This document shows positions 34,401-45,299 of a DNA stretch of 64,000 nt, piece by piece. The position numbers and the translations under genes were made by a program. Source of the stretch: Ceratotherium simum simum (Eukaryota > Chordata > Mammalia > Perissodactyla > Rhinocerotidae); the NCBI RefSeq assembly GCF_000283155.1, contig NW_004454291.1, forward strand, positions 1,335,004 to 1,399,003. The letters are read 5' to 3'. Every line of letters starts with the position of its first letter. The stretch's first letter is position 1. The notes beneath the pieces were generated by a model. It did not search any database and had not been told where the DNA came from. It saw only the letters and a list, made by a program, of their open reading frames with translations.

Positions 34401-36809
34401 AGGAGTCGGTCAGAGTAGAGCACAGAGACTAGTTCTCGTGTCTCCCAGCCCAGCACTCTTTCTCCTGAATGCAACTGCCCGCCTTCTAGGGTGGGTGTCG
34501 AAAGATGGGTTTCTGAGTACAAAAATGCCCAAGAAGCTACATGGAATCGGAAAGTTTCCAAAAGGAGGCAAGAGTTATGCAGAACTCTGAAGGATGTGGA
34601 ATGAGAAGCCCTGGTGAGGAAAATGCCCTGGTCTGTGTGTCAGAAATAGCAGAGCCGGCTGCCGGGAAGGACACTGGGAGACATTGTGATTGGCTGGAAT
34701 AGAAATGTTGAAGAGAGTAATTAAAAGTAAAGAGGATAAAGAGACGAACACAGGGTATTAGAAAATAATAATAGCTCACATTTATTGAGCAATTACTATG
34801 TGCTGGGAACATGTATTAATACGGGCAGTGCTCACTATAACCCTCTAAAATAGTACTATTGCCAGTGCCATATCAGAGATGAGAAAATTGAAGCACAGAG
34901 AGGTTAGTGGCTCAAGTTCATGCAATAAGCAGAGGTGGGGAGAGACCCGGGATTTGAGTCAGACAGCTTGAGATCAGAGCCTGTGCCAATAGCAATAGTC
35001 AGTATCCAGTGAACACCTACTTTTATAATCAAAATGGAGACATCATGTTCCCCTTCCCTAAGGTGGCCAATTTCCAAGAGCTGTTGCTAATAGGGAAAAG
35101 AGGCAGGGCTTTAGAGATTTGTGTTGAAGATATCAAACACCAGAAAAGAGGGAACAAGTGCTCAAGTTATGTTTGCTCAAGTGATAACATCACCTCCACT
35201 TACAAGTGAGAACAAAGGAGAGATTTTGTAATCTGTATAAAACTATAAATAATTTCTATTGAACTTGGAAACGCACTTCAGTGTGGTTGTGTGAGGTTCC
35301 TAAGGAGTTGCAACATGTTCAGACAAAGCTCATTACATGAGATGGTGCAGAGGGGCTGGCAAGTCTGTCCATAGTCTGTAGCTCTCTGAAATTCCCTGGC
35401 TGGAAGGAATGTATCTCATCTCAGACTAGCCTAAAATACCAAACCAAACCAAATTTCCCTCTCTCTGTCTGCTGTATGTCTGGCAGTAACCCATTTGCCA
35501 AGATAAATGGATGGGATGCTTAGATTTCCACAACCTTTCTTCCTATTGGGTTGCACACTGTGTAGGAGTAAGAGTTACCGAGATCGGGTTGATGCCAGGC
35601 TGACTGGCTGCCGGGGGGCTGGGGGTGCAGGCTCTCACACCTTGCAGGGGCTGTTTGGTTGTGAGCTCCGGAATAACAAAAGCAGCGGAGCCTTCTGGAG
35701 GTACGCCTATGATGGACAGGACTTCATCAAGTTCCACAAAGAAATCCCAGCCTGGGTCCCCCTGGACCCGGCAGCTCAGAACACCAAGCAGAAGTGGGAG
35801 GCAGAAGAAGTCTATGTGCAGCGGGCCAAGGCCTACCTGGAAGAGGAGTGCCCAGGGATGCTGCAGAGGTACCTGCCATACAGCAGGAGCCACCTGGACC
35901 GACAAGGTACCCACTGCTTCCTGGGTCCTGCTCCCCCGCACTGAGCTGGGAGCTCAGGGGAACATCTCAGGCAAATCCCACGGTGGTTTCTCTCTAGGTT
36001 GATGCCTCCTGGCTTGGCTGTGGAGAGGAGGCAGGTGTGTGAAATGTCTGTCCTGGAAGGATGAAAATGAGCAAGTGTGACAGGACTGATTGTCACAAGC
36101 TGAGACTTTGGTTTGAGAAGTAATGAGAAAGAGGGTCTTGTGGGACAGAGCAGGGAAGGGTCTGATGGACAGAGCGGCAGCAGAACTAAGGGGCGGGGCT
36201 GAGATTTGGGGTGGAGGGAGCCACAAAGCCCACTAAAGGTTTGGGAAAAAATTAAAAATTATATGTGGGCTTTCACAATTTCTCGCCATCAGAAGTCGAT
36301 ACTCGGTGGAGGGGCAGGGGCAAAAAAGCAGCCACAGGCATTCCATGCTCCAACAGGGAAGGCTCAGGGCAAGGATATTTGCAAGTTTCCCTGGAGAGGC
36401 AGACTGACACCCGGGGTGGGGGAGACATGGGCAGGGAGACCTCTACTTCAGGCCCTCAATATCCACGCTCTACCCCCCCACAGATCCTCCCTCTGTGTCA
36501 GTCACCAGCCACGTAGCCCCAGGAAAAAACTGGACGCTCAAGTGCCTGGCCTATGACTTCTACCCACGAGGAATTGGCCTGCGCTGGACCCGGGCTGGCG
36601 ATGCGCGGGAGACTGAGTCAGGGGGAGACGTTCTTCCCAGTGGAATCGGCACTTACCAGACGTGGGTGGTGGTGGGAGTCCCCCCTCAGGACAAAGGCCC
36701 CTACTCCTGCCACGTGGAGCACAGCAGCCTGGCCCAGCCCCTCACCATGCTGTGGGGCAAGAGGCAGGAAGCGAAGGCCGAAGGTGACTTGGGGACGCGA
36801 CCCCAGTAG
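31422..36809 (+). CDS. AZGP1: AZGP1: zinc-alpha-2-glycoprotein, four coding exons
   Basis: Joining 31422-31488, 33365-33625, 35631-35906 and 36484-36809 gives 930 nt, 309 residues plus stop. All three introns are phase 1 with GT-AG ends, as is usual for MHC class I-like genes. The product is a secreted MHC class I fold: signal peptide, alpha-1, alpha-2 and alpha-3, with no membrane segment. Disulphide cysteines are C120 and C183 in alpha-2, and C222 and C277 in the Ig-like alpha-3. N-glycosylation sequons are N125-K-S and N217-W-T. AZGP1 is known as a plasma and secretory-fluid protein that binds small hydrophobic ligands and promotes lipid breakdown in fat cells. The C-terminus runs 17 residues past W292, whereas the human protein as I recall it stops after three. 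A broken tandem copy lies upstream at 21.4-27.2 kb. Confidence 0.95.
31715..31855 (-). repeat. MIR fragment in AZGP1 intron 1
   Basis: 'agtttacagatgaacaaaac', 'agagaagtgatctgctcagg' and 'tcatgcagccaggacagagc' are antisense MIR text. Confidence 0.65.
32205..32590 (+). mobile_element. LTR-type repeat, family not assigned
   Basis: Starts like 'gaggttcttcagagaaacag' and includes 'gggctggcaagtcccaaatc' and 'ttatggagggtaatctgctt', a common mammalian LTR-like repeat. No coding sequence. Confidence 0.45.
33365..33625 (+). CDS. AZGP1: AZGP1 exon 2: alpha-1 domain
   Basis: Follows 'tcttctcttttgcag'. Starts [14 protein letters not shown] and ends DYYKDRE at donor GAAG/GTTAGT. The motif [13 protein letters not shown] corresponds to the class I alpha-1 strand region. 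No N-X-S/T sequon remains here. Confidence 0.95.
34765..34990 (-). repeat. MIR SINE in AZGP1 intron 2
   Basis: Antisense MIR ('cacatttattgagcaattac', 'gagaaaattgaagcacagag'). It is the counterpart of the one at 22760 in the pseudogene. Confidence 0.85.
35631..35906 (+). CDS. AZGP1: AZGP1 exon 3: alpha-2 domain
   Basis: Follows 'ctgggggtgcag'. Carries [12 protein letters not shown], the sequon NKS at N125, [14 protein letters not shown], and the helix AKAYLEEEC with C183 pairing C120. Donor CAAG/GTACCC. Confidence 0.95.
36484..36809 (+). CDS. AZGP1: AZGP1 exon 4: alpha-3 Ig-like domain and C-terminus
   Basis: Follows 'taccccccacag'. Carries [10 protein letters not shown], the sequon N217-[12 protein letters not shown] and [14 protein letters not shown], the Ig C1-set signature. 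After W292 the frame continues [17 protein letters not shown] to TAG at 36807. I see no AATAAA within about 1 kb; the nearest candidate is AATAAT near 36973. Confidence 0.93.
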
Positions 36810-36814
36810 TCACC

Positions 36815-37920
36815 CTTTCTGCGGGACACAAGAGACTAAACTCTAGAAATCACTGTCAGCGTCATCAGCGCGGCCCAGGGAACAGTGCCAGGGGGCAGGC
36901 AGTGGATCCGGAGATGGAAGACTTGAATGCCAAACTGCCTAGCAAAACCCCATTATCTAACCTGTAAAATCAAATCAACAATAATCACTGCTTAGCACAC
37001 AGTAGAGAAAGGTATTTTTAAACTGTGATATGCTGTAGAAATGTGAGTAGATTTTATCATTCGTCCTGTCCCCCTAAGTATTTGATTCATCTGAAATTCT
37101 TGGTATCCACTTGAAGCAATGTTTACTGAGCATCTTGGCCCGGAACATCCACCATCACGTGGCAGGGGCCACCTGGGCCATTGGGCGTTGCTCAGGAGTC
37201 TGCTGCTGATGTCCCCTCTGGTTGTGAGGTTGTAGCCTCTTTAACACAAACCCAAGCCTCTTCTGTACCTTGGTTTCCCCAACACTCCCTCGCTCCCTGT
37301 GGGACATTGCCCTCCACTCCAGCTACTCCACCCTTCCCACACCATCTGGCCTTGGGACCACGCACCCGCTCATTTGAGAGGCTTCATCTCACCAGGACAC
37401 ACACCCAGGGAAGCAGGAACCTGATGTCCTTGGACTCTCTCCAATTTCATTTGAGTGTGTTTTTTTAACTGAGATTTAAACCCCAAAGACAGAGCAGAAC
37501 TCTCACACCTGACCTTTTCATTAAGCTCTCCTGCCTGCGACTGTTTTTTCCTTCCTGCAAGACAAGACCTTCCTTCAAGGACATCCGTCCTCAGCCTCCC
37601 ACTCCGGATTACTCCGGAGTCAAGCGTCCAAGCTGAGCTCCTTAAGGAAATCATTCCCAGCCTTCAGAATTCTGAGCCGACTCTTATCTTTCTTGATAGC
37701 GTGAATTTGAAGGCTATACTTTTTTTTATTATTATTAATTTGATCCAACTTGAAAATCAAAGCTGAGAGCTTCTTTAGTCTATGTGAAATCCACATTCCT
37801 CTCCACAGGGGCAAAAAAAAAAAAAAAAACGCTGTCTAAACAGTAAAAGGGCTGCAGGGAAGAAAATCCAAATAGTCAAGAAAATCCAAGTAGTCAAGAA
37901 AATCCAATAGTCAATGTGGC
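36815..37920. other. AZGP1 3' flank
   Basis: Presumed 3' UTR and flank. Contains an A18 run at about 37809-37828, and at 37861-37914 a short three-fold repeat of a roughly 17-bp unit around 'gaaaatccaa.tagtcaa'. Confidence 0.5.
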
Positions 37921-37924
37921 CATT

Positions 37925-38548
37925 GATATTTCAAAATACTATGACACTTTGAACAAGTTAGAAAAAGCACATGACAGGAGAAAAATTTCAGATCATTGAG
38001 GAAACTCAAAGTCCACATAAACAGGCCAGGGCTAAGGCAACCTGGAATGTGAGATCCCACCCGCCTGTGACAGGAGAGGTGGGGCAGGGGTGGAGAAGGG
38101 GAGGAAACCCCAGAAGACCCAGTCCTGGCCAGGTGTGGGAGAGGAGGAGAGGGGCACAGAGCCACTCAGATCCCAGAGAAACTTCACAGAGGGATCCAGA
38201 TTCCAGAGCAAATGTGAAGGCCTAAGACAGCTTGCCAAGAAGAGGTAAGAGGATGGTTCCTGACCACTTGGGTGTGAGACAGCTGAGAGGGAAGGGCCAC
38301 AAGGGCCTCAGGTGACCTGGGGTGGGGCCAGGCCATGGGCATCGACTGGTCACACCAGGGAGGATAGGGGGTCCAGAGAACCAAATGTGGGTCCTTCCAC
38401 GGTCACCTCCTGCCCACCCAGCAGAGACCACCAACAGATTCTCCTGCAGGCAGGACCAACTTCAAGTGCACATTGAGGATGCCCCATCCCAGGAGGGCCT
38501 CGTCTCTGCAAATTACATCCTTCTTAACAATTCCTTAGTCCCTTAGTA
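37925..38548 (+). repeat. Duplicated block, copy 2 (downstream of AZGP1)
   Basis: Partner of 27884-28505. The core 38022-38456 is almost identical, with two substitutions seen. It lies about 1.1 kb past the AZGP1 stop, so the duplication unit included the gene's 3' flank. Confidence 0.95.
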
Positions 38549-38559
38549 CTACCTTGTCT

Positions 38560-40930
38560 CTCTGGAGGATTCCTCTGGGAATGGTTCACCAGCTAGACTG
38601 GAGGGATGGGGTGCTCTGAATTAGGCAGGAGACACCAACTGGATATAGAACTTAAACACATTCGCTGTTAAGCTCCTCTTCAATTTGGCCGAATGCTGCT
38701 GTTTCCACCTTGTTTCTGCTAGAACTTGCTGTGCCAGCCAAACAGACATTATTATTCGTCAGACATATTTAGTGTTTTCTCTCTATTTCCTTTGCTCATT
38801 TACTGGTGAACTCATTCAAGAGTTATATATTGAGTATCTATTTTCTGCTTGCTACTCTACTAAGCACTGGAGACCCGGCAGAACAAGGTAGGTACAGCCC
38901 CTTCCTGCATGGAGTTTACCCCAAATCTGCTTATTGAAACAAGACCCACTGTCAAGGTCCAGTCCAAATCTTAGTTCCTCCCATGACCACTACCGTGATC
39001 ACCAACTCCAGCATATCCTCTTTCCATGCTGAGATTTCTTTCAGATAGAAATGTCAGGGAAGAGTTCAAGAAAGACATTTGAGTGAAGCCAATATCCCCA
39101 CTATCTAAGGATGTCACAAGCAATCCCAGACCACCCCATCGCCTCTTCTCTTTTTTGTTCCTTCCCAAGTGAAAAGAAAGGGAAAGAAAAGTGAAGAAAT
39201 CAAAGATGGGACTATCTGGAGGAAGAGCACTTGGAGCAGAGGGCACAGCAAACGCCAGGTCCCCGGGGCAGGAACAATCTTGGAGTTTGAAAGACAGAAT
39301 AAAGACGAGTGGGGCTGGAGCATCATGAACATGAGCAGAGTCATAAGAGAAGACATTGAAAAGGCAGGCAGAAGCCACATCATGTAGGGTTTTGTGGGCC
39401 TTGGGAAGGAGTTTCTATTGCAAATGGCAACTCCTGGTGGGTTTTAACCAAGATGGTGACATGATTTGATTTAGGTTTTTAAAACATCCCTTCGGCTGCT
39501 GTGTGAAGAACTGACAACAGTGACACAAGAGTGGAAACAGGGAAACCAGATACGAGTCTCAGTGAAGGGCTTGGACCAGTGCGGTAGCAGTGGAGAGGGT
39601 GGTAAGCAGCCAGATTTAGGATATGTTCTGGAGATCAAGCCTATGGGACCTGCTGTGAGTCCGATGAGCACTGAGTTTGCCGATGGGTTGGGTCTGAGCT
39701 GTGGGGGAAAGAGACTCAAGTCTGATTCCCAAGTTTCTGATCTGAGTCACTTCTTGAAGCACTGTCCTCCACAGGCTGTCACATCACACACAGGCCTCCT
39801 GCCTCAGCCTCGTTGGATGGCTCTTGCTCTTCCCGACCCCAACTGTTGGAGCGCCTCAGAGCTCAATCCTGGACTGTGGCAGAGACGATGCTTTGTGCCC
39901 ACCAAACCAGTTCATTGTACTCCCAGACACACAGGATGGCCGCATTCCTGAGGCCCCTGGCATCTAGGTGGAGCCCACGTCTCAGTCCATCCAATGGACT
40001 GTAGGTAGAGGTGATATATGCCACTTCCAGGCCTGGCCTCTAAAACCCCAAAACTCTTTCATACTCTCACTCTTCCTCTTCCCTCATCTCCTGTAAATGA
40101 CCATTAGGGCCTAAAAAGTGGCAGAACCCTGACTAACTGTGTGGGGTGGAGTCCCTCCCCTTCATGTCGCCAACACTCACTCAACTGTGAAGCAAGTGAG
40201 AAACACACCTTCATTTGATTAAGCCTTTGAGAAGTGGAGGATTTTTTGTAACTCAGTTTGCCTTTCCTGACTAATGCGTGGATGCTTCTCTATTTTCTGT
40301 GTCCACCCTCTCCTAGGATTTTCACTCCGTTCCCATGGAATTAAAAACCATCAATCTGCTGAAAGCTCCCAAATTTGTATCTTCCACCCACACTTCTCTT
40401 CTAAGCCAGATATCTAGAAGTTCTCCTCACCTCTCCTTTTTCCTACCCACCAATCCCAATCCATCACCAAGTCCTGTGGGTCCTACTTCCATAATACATC
40501 CCAGTCCTCCACTGACCTCCCCAACATCCAGTTCTCGGGGACTCGAAGTCCATGTGGCTGCAGAGAGACTGGGACGTTCTGAACCTTGATCTTGTTAAAA
40601 GAAAAAGCAGCTCCCTGCTTCCCACCTGAGCAGGCGTTTTCAGGGTGACCCACCGGGAACAGTATTTTCCGGGCTCCCAGTCACGCCTCGGGTTCCCACA
40701 GTATCTCCTCCCAGAATCAGCCTCCAATCCAATCCGTGCTCTTCCTTTCTGCACTCTTCCTCGCTCTTCCAGCTCAGACCTCCATCTTCTCCCCCTCTAG
40801 CCCAAGCTGCAAGCTAAGTTCCCAATTACGTCCCACCTTTAGCATCGTCTCCTTACCTGGCCTGACCCTGCCTGAAAACCCTCTGACAAAATCATCCTCA
40901 ACAGCCCCGCCTCCCAAGCCCTTCAGACGC
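38560..40930. repeat. Intergenic, diverged old repeats
   Basis: An old LINE-like stretch around 38800-38920 ('ctactaagcactggagaccc') and an L2-like stretch around 39180-39640 ('gtagggttttgtgggcctt', 'gatggtgacatgatttgatt'). No gene recognised. Confidence 0.4.
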
Positions 40931-40947
40931 AGCTTCAGCATAGCCCA

Positions 40948-40966
40948 CGGCGCCCCCTCATGGTCG
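40948..40966 (-). promoter_or_regulatory. CTCF-like motif, minus orientation
   Basis: Reverse complement reads CCATGAGGGGGCGCC, close to the CTCF core CCACCAGGGGGCGCT. Read by eye without a weight matrix. Confidence 0.45.
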
Positions 40967-41811
40967 GAAAGCAAAGGTGCGGGCTGGCTGCGCTCACCTG
41001 GGAGGGATCTCCTCCCGCTTGAGTGTCAGGAAATCCATTGTCTCCCCTGGAATCCGGTGAAGCCAGGGTGGCTGGATTAATATCCCCGAGAGCAGGAGAG
41101 CTCCAGGAAGTAGAAATGCTTTCTACCTGGGAGGCTAATAACTGCTATAGATCATTCTCAAAATAAGAGCTGGCAGACAGAGGAAGGAACCCAGCGTGGC
41201 CCAAACTGAAGAGACCCAAGTGAACTTTTCCCTGAAGCCCAGTTGGCTGACGCTCCTCCTGCCCCCGCGGCCAAAGAAGGCAGAAGGGGGAAGACCCCCC
41301 ACAGCCTCACCAGATGCCTCCTCCCCCAGACAGGCTGCCCCTTTCTTTCATCATTTTGCTTTACTATGTTCTATTTCATTTTATTTTCCTCTCCCCAGGT
41401 ATGGAGATCAAGTTCATCATCACTCTGCAGTACACAGCACATGGTCAGCCTCAAATGACTCATGGCCCCTCTGGTTTTCCTTTATGAATTTATTTTCCCA
41501 ATTTGTTCATATCCTTACATTGCAGCCCCTTGGTTGTTCATGGGAGATCAGCCTCCGCCCCACACACCACCTTCTAGTAGGTTCTCTTCCTGCTGGGCAG
41601 GTGAGTCAGAGTGAGCAGCCTCAGAAGCTGTGGGGATGGACACTTACTACCTTTCTCTCTCTATCTCCACCATGAGTTATGAAACCCCTGTGCTGTGACT
41701 CTTGACTTTGGGAGGTCATCACCCCTTGAGATCTGGTAAAACGAACGGGCCCTCTGTAGCAGATGCCGCTGGTAGCTGGCCCACAGCCTCCCAGCATCTA
41801 TTGTTCTTGTA

Positions 41812-42215
41812 CGTACCTGTATTAGTTTCCTGGCTGCCCTAACAGAACGAACTGGGGGCTTACACAACAGAAGTTTGTTTCTCATGGTTCTGGAGGCTGG
41901 AGTCCAAGGTCAAGGTGCCAGCAGGTCTGGTGTCTCCTGAGGCCTCTCTCCTTGGCTTGCTGATGGGTGCCTCTTGCTGCCTCTTCACATGGTCGTCCCT
42001 CTGTGTGCACATACCTGGTGTCTCTTTGTGTGTCCAGATTTCCTCTTCTTATCAGGACACAGGTCATGTCGGATCAGGGCCCCTCCTAACGGCCTCATTT
42101 TAACTTAAATACCTCTTTAAAGGCCCTATCTCTATATAGTCACATTCTGAGGGCTTAGGGCTGGGAGTTAGGGCTTCAACATATGAATTTGGGGGTGGGG
42201 CAGACACACCATTGC
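41812..42215 (+). mobile_element. LTR-like repeat, family not assigned
   Basis: Begins 'cctgtattagtttcctggct', with 'tgtttctcatggttctggag' and a closing 'gcagacacaccattg'. Common mammalian repeat text. No coding sequence. Confidence 0.45.
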
Positions 42216-42757
42216 CCTTGGATTACGAGCTCCTGCTACTCTGCCTACAGCTTCTCTGCTCTGGGCTGATGCTTATTTTATACATTGCAAAACTGTAAAG
42301 GCTTTTAGGGGTAAGAATGTGCCTTCTTAATGATCCAGGGGAATGGAGAATTAAGTCCTGAGCATCCGTATTTTACTATTGGAATTAACCTATCTAAATA
42401 CATTGCAATTACTGACACCATTGAATTGATTGCTCTCACTCGTCTTCTGTTTCCTATTTACCAGGCTTTCTTGTTGCTGCAGACTTACCACGTGTGAGGC
42501 ACGAGGCTTAGAACACAGCAGTGAGTGGGACGGGCAGAGCCCCTGACTTTGCGGGGCCTGCAGTCACGGTGTTGTGACCAGGAACACTCTTGGACGACGA
42601 GCAACAGGTATTAGCTGGCCAGTGTAAGCCCAGCCCACCCCCAAAAAAGGACTTCATTGGTAAAATTTTGGGTAATTCAAAGTCCTGAGAAGTAATCTTC
42701 TAGAGTAAACACTGAAAGGGAAAGTAGGAGGCGAAGGCCAAATTGCTCTAGATTAAA

Positions 42758-43014
42758 CTTTTTTTTTTTTTTTAGTGAAGAAAATTAGCCCTGAGCTAAC
42801 ATCTGTTGCCAATCCTCCTCTTTTTGCTGAGGAAGACTGGCCCTGAGCTAACATCCATGCCCATCTTCCTCCACTTTATGTGGGATGCCTGCCACAGCAT
42901 GGCTTGATAAGTGGTGTGTAGGTCTGCCCCCGGGATCCGAACCTGCGAACCTGTAAACCCCAGGCCACCAAAGCAGAGCGCGCGAACTTAACAACTACGC
43001 CACCAGGCTGGCCC
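42758..43014 (-). mobile_element. ERE SINE
   Basis: Antisense ERE with a T run at its start and the end 'ccaggctggcccc'. Flanked by 'tagattaaactttt' and 'tggactaaacatttt', an aged duplication. Confidence 0.9.
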
Positions 43015-43094
43015 CTGGACTAAACATTTTAATGTGAAAAGCAAACTCTTAAATATATTACTGGAAAATATTTTTATAACCTTGGGGACAAGAA

Positions 43095-44185
43095 GGATTT
43101 CCTAAAGAAGACTCAAAAAGCATAAACAAAAAAAGAGAAAGATTGATTAAAATCTACCGCATTAAAAGTTAAAACGTGTGTATAACAAAAGACATACACA
43201 AAGGGAAAAGCAAACCCACATGCTGAGAAGATATATTTTTGCAGTGCATAAAATCAGCAAAAAATGTAATATCCAAATGGATTTTAAAACTCCTACAAAT
43301 CAATGAGAAAAGGCTAGTGGGGAATGGGCAAATGTTATGACCGGGAAATTCACAGGAAAGGACATAGGTATGGACAAGAAATATTCAGCTTCAGTAGTAA
43401 ATAAAAAATGCAAATTAAAACAATGAGGTATATCAAAACTACAATGAGATGTCACTTCACACCCATGAGGATGGTTAGAGTCAAAAAGACAGACAACCAG
43501 TGTTGGTGAGGATGTGGAGAAATTAGAACTCTCAGACATTGCTGGTGGGAATGTAAAATGGTGCAGCCACTCTGGAAAACAGTTTATCAATTCCTCAGAA
43601 GGTTAGACAGAGTTACTATGTGACCCAGCAATTCTACTCCCAGTTACATACCCAAAAGAAATAGAAATATATGTTCACATAAAAACTTGAACAGGAATGT
43701 ACAGCATTATTCATAATAGCTAAATGGTGGGGGAAAAACACCTGTCCATCATTAGATAAATAAAATGTGGCATATCCATACAATAGAATATTATTCATCA
43801 ATAAAAGGGAATGAAGTACATGCCAGAACATGGATGGACCTTGAAAACATTATGGTAAGTGAAAAAATTCAATCACAAAGAATCACGTATTATATGATTC
43901 CATTTATAGGAAATGTCCAGAATAGGCAAATTTACACAGGCAGTAAATTAGTGGTTGACTAGAGCTGGAGAGAGGGGGATTGGGTTATGTATATAATGAT
44001 GGTTAACTTTTGTGTGGGGTTTCTTTTGGGGTAATAAAAATGTTCTGAAGTTGATTGTGGTGATGGGTGCACAACTCTGCAAATGCACTAAAATCCATTG
44101 AAGTGTATATACACTTTAAATGGGTGGATTGTATGGTATGGTATGGTATACATCCCAATAAAGCTGTTTTTTTTAATAAAATACA
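43095..44185 (+). mobile_element. L1 3' fragment
   Basis: 'aactacaatgagatgtcact', 'gttggtgaggatgtggagaa', and an end at 'tacatcccaataaagctgtt'. Contains a short GGTAT repeat at about 44130-44150. Confidence 0.85.
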
Positions 44186-44211
44186 TTTTACGTGCCTCCC
44201 CTCCACCCACC

Positions 44212-45297
44212 CAAGGATGATGAGCAAGGGGAACAGTCATACACTGCTGGTGGAAAAGGAGTTGGGGCAACCACTCTGGAGAATATCCAATCAAGCCAAA
44301 GAGTCACAGTTCCTAAGCCTCACGACTCTACTCTTGGGTGTATACTCTATGGAAATCCATGCAGATGTGCAGAAAGGGACAAGTACAATACTATTCATTG
44401 CAACATGGTTTAAAATAGTAAAAATTTGTAAAAGAAAAAAAGTTGAAGTGTTCAATAGACTAACGGGTATATAAATTGTGGCATATTCATACAATGGAAT
44501 GGTATACTGAATTTCTAGTTAAGGAACTAGAACCATATGGATTAATATGAATGAATCTCAAAAACATACAATTGTATAAAAAGGTAAGCTTCAAAATAAC
44601 ATATATAGTATGATATCTACTTTATAATGTTAAATACATGTAACCCAGTATTATTTATGGATATATCAAATGCAGTAAACTAACAACGTGCAGAGGAAGG
44701 AGAACCACCATATTAAAAAGTGGTTACCTCTGGCAGGGAGGGTGAAGACTGGGCTCAACAAAGACTATGCAGGAAGTATCATCTGCTTCCCTAGCGTTTT
44801 GGATCTTTTTTTTAAAAAAATTATATATGTGGGGGACCGGCACCATGGCCTAGTGGTTAAGTTCGGTGCGCTCTGCTTCGGCAGCCCAGATTTAGTTCCC
44901 AGGCACAGACCATTTGTCAGTGGCCATGCTGTGGCAATGACTCATATACAAAATAGAGGATGGTTGGCAACAGATGTTAGCTCAGGGTAAATCTTCCTCA
45001 GAACAAAAAAAAAAAAAAAAAAAGATTTGAGATCTGAAAAAGATGTATTGGCTTTAAACTGTAAAAACTTCTTCAAAATTAATCAAATGCTGACAAAATA
45101 TAATAATATATCAACTAACCAATGAAAACCCAACTCACATAAAACGAACAAAAAAAATTATATATGTGAAACATAAATGGCCATATGTTAAGATTTAACA
45201 AAACTGGGTTGTGGTTATACATATGGTTATTATAATATGCTCTGAATTTACTGAATGATTGAAATATTTCATAATAAAATGAAAATGCTAAATGGCT
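44212..45297 (+). mobile_element. L1 3' fragment, interrupted by SINE
   Basis: A second L1 3' end ('cagtcatacactgctggtgg', 'gcaacatggtttaaaatag'). It is continuous across the insertion at 44832-45150. Confidence 0.75.
44832..45150 (+). mobile_element. ERE SINE with 3'-transduced flank
   Basis: The SINE body runs from 'gggaccggcaccatggccta' to an A tail ending near 45022. About 128 bp of non-SINE sequence follows, ending in a second A run. The whole unit lies between perfect 18-bp copies of 'aaaaaaattatatatgtg' (44814-44831 and 45151-45168). No duplication of the target occurs directly after the first A tail, so SINE and extra sequence entered together. The extra sequence has no run of four Ts on the sense strand, so polymerase III could read through it. 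Confidence 0.85.
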
Positions 45298-45299
45298 TT

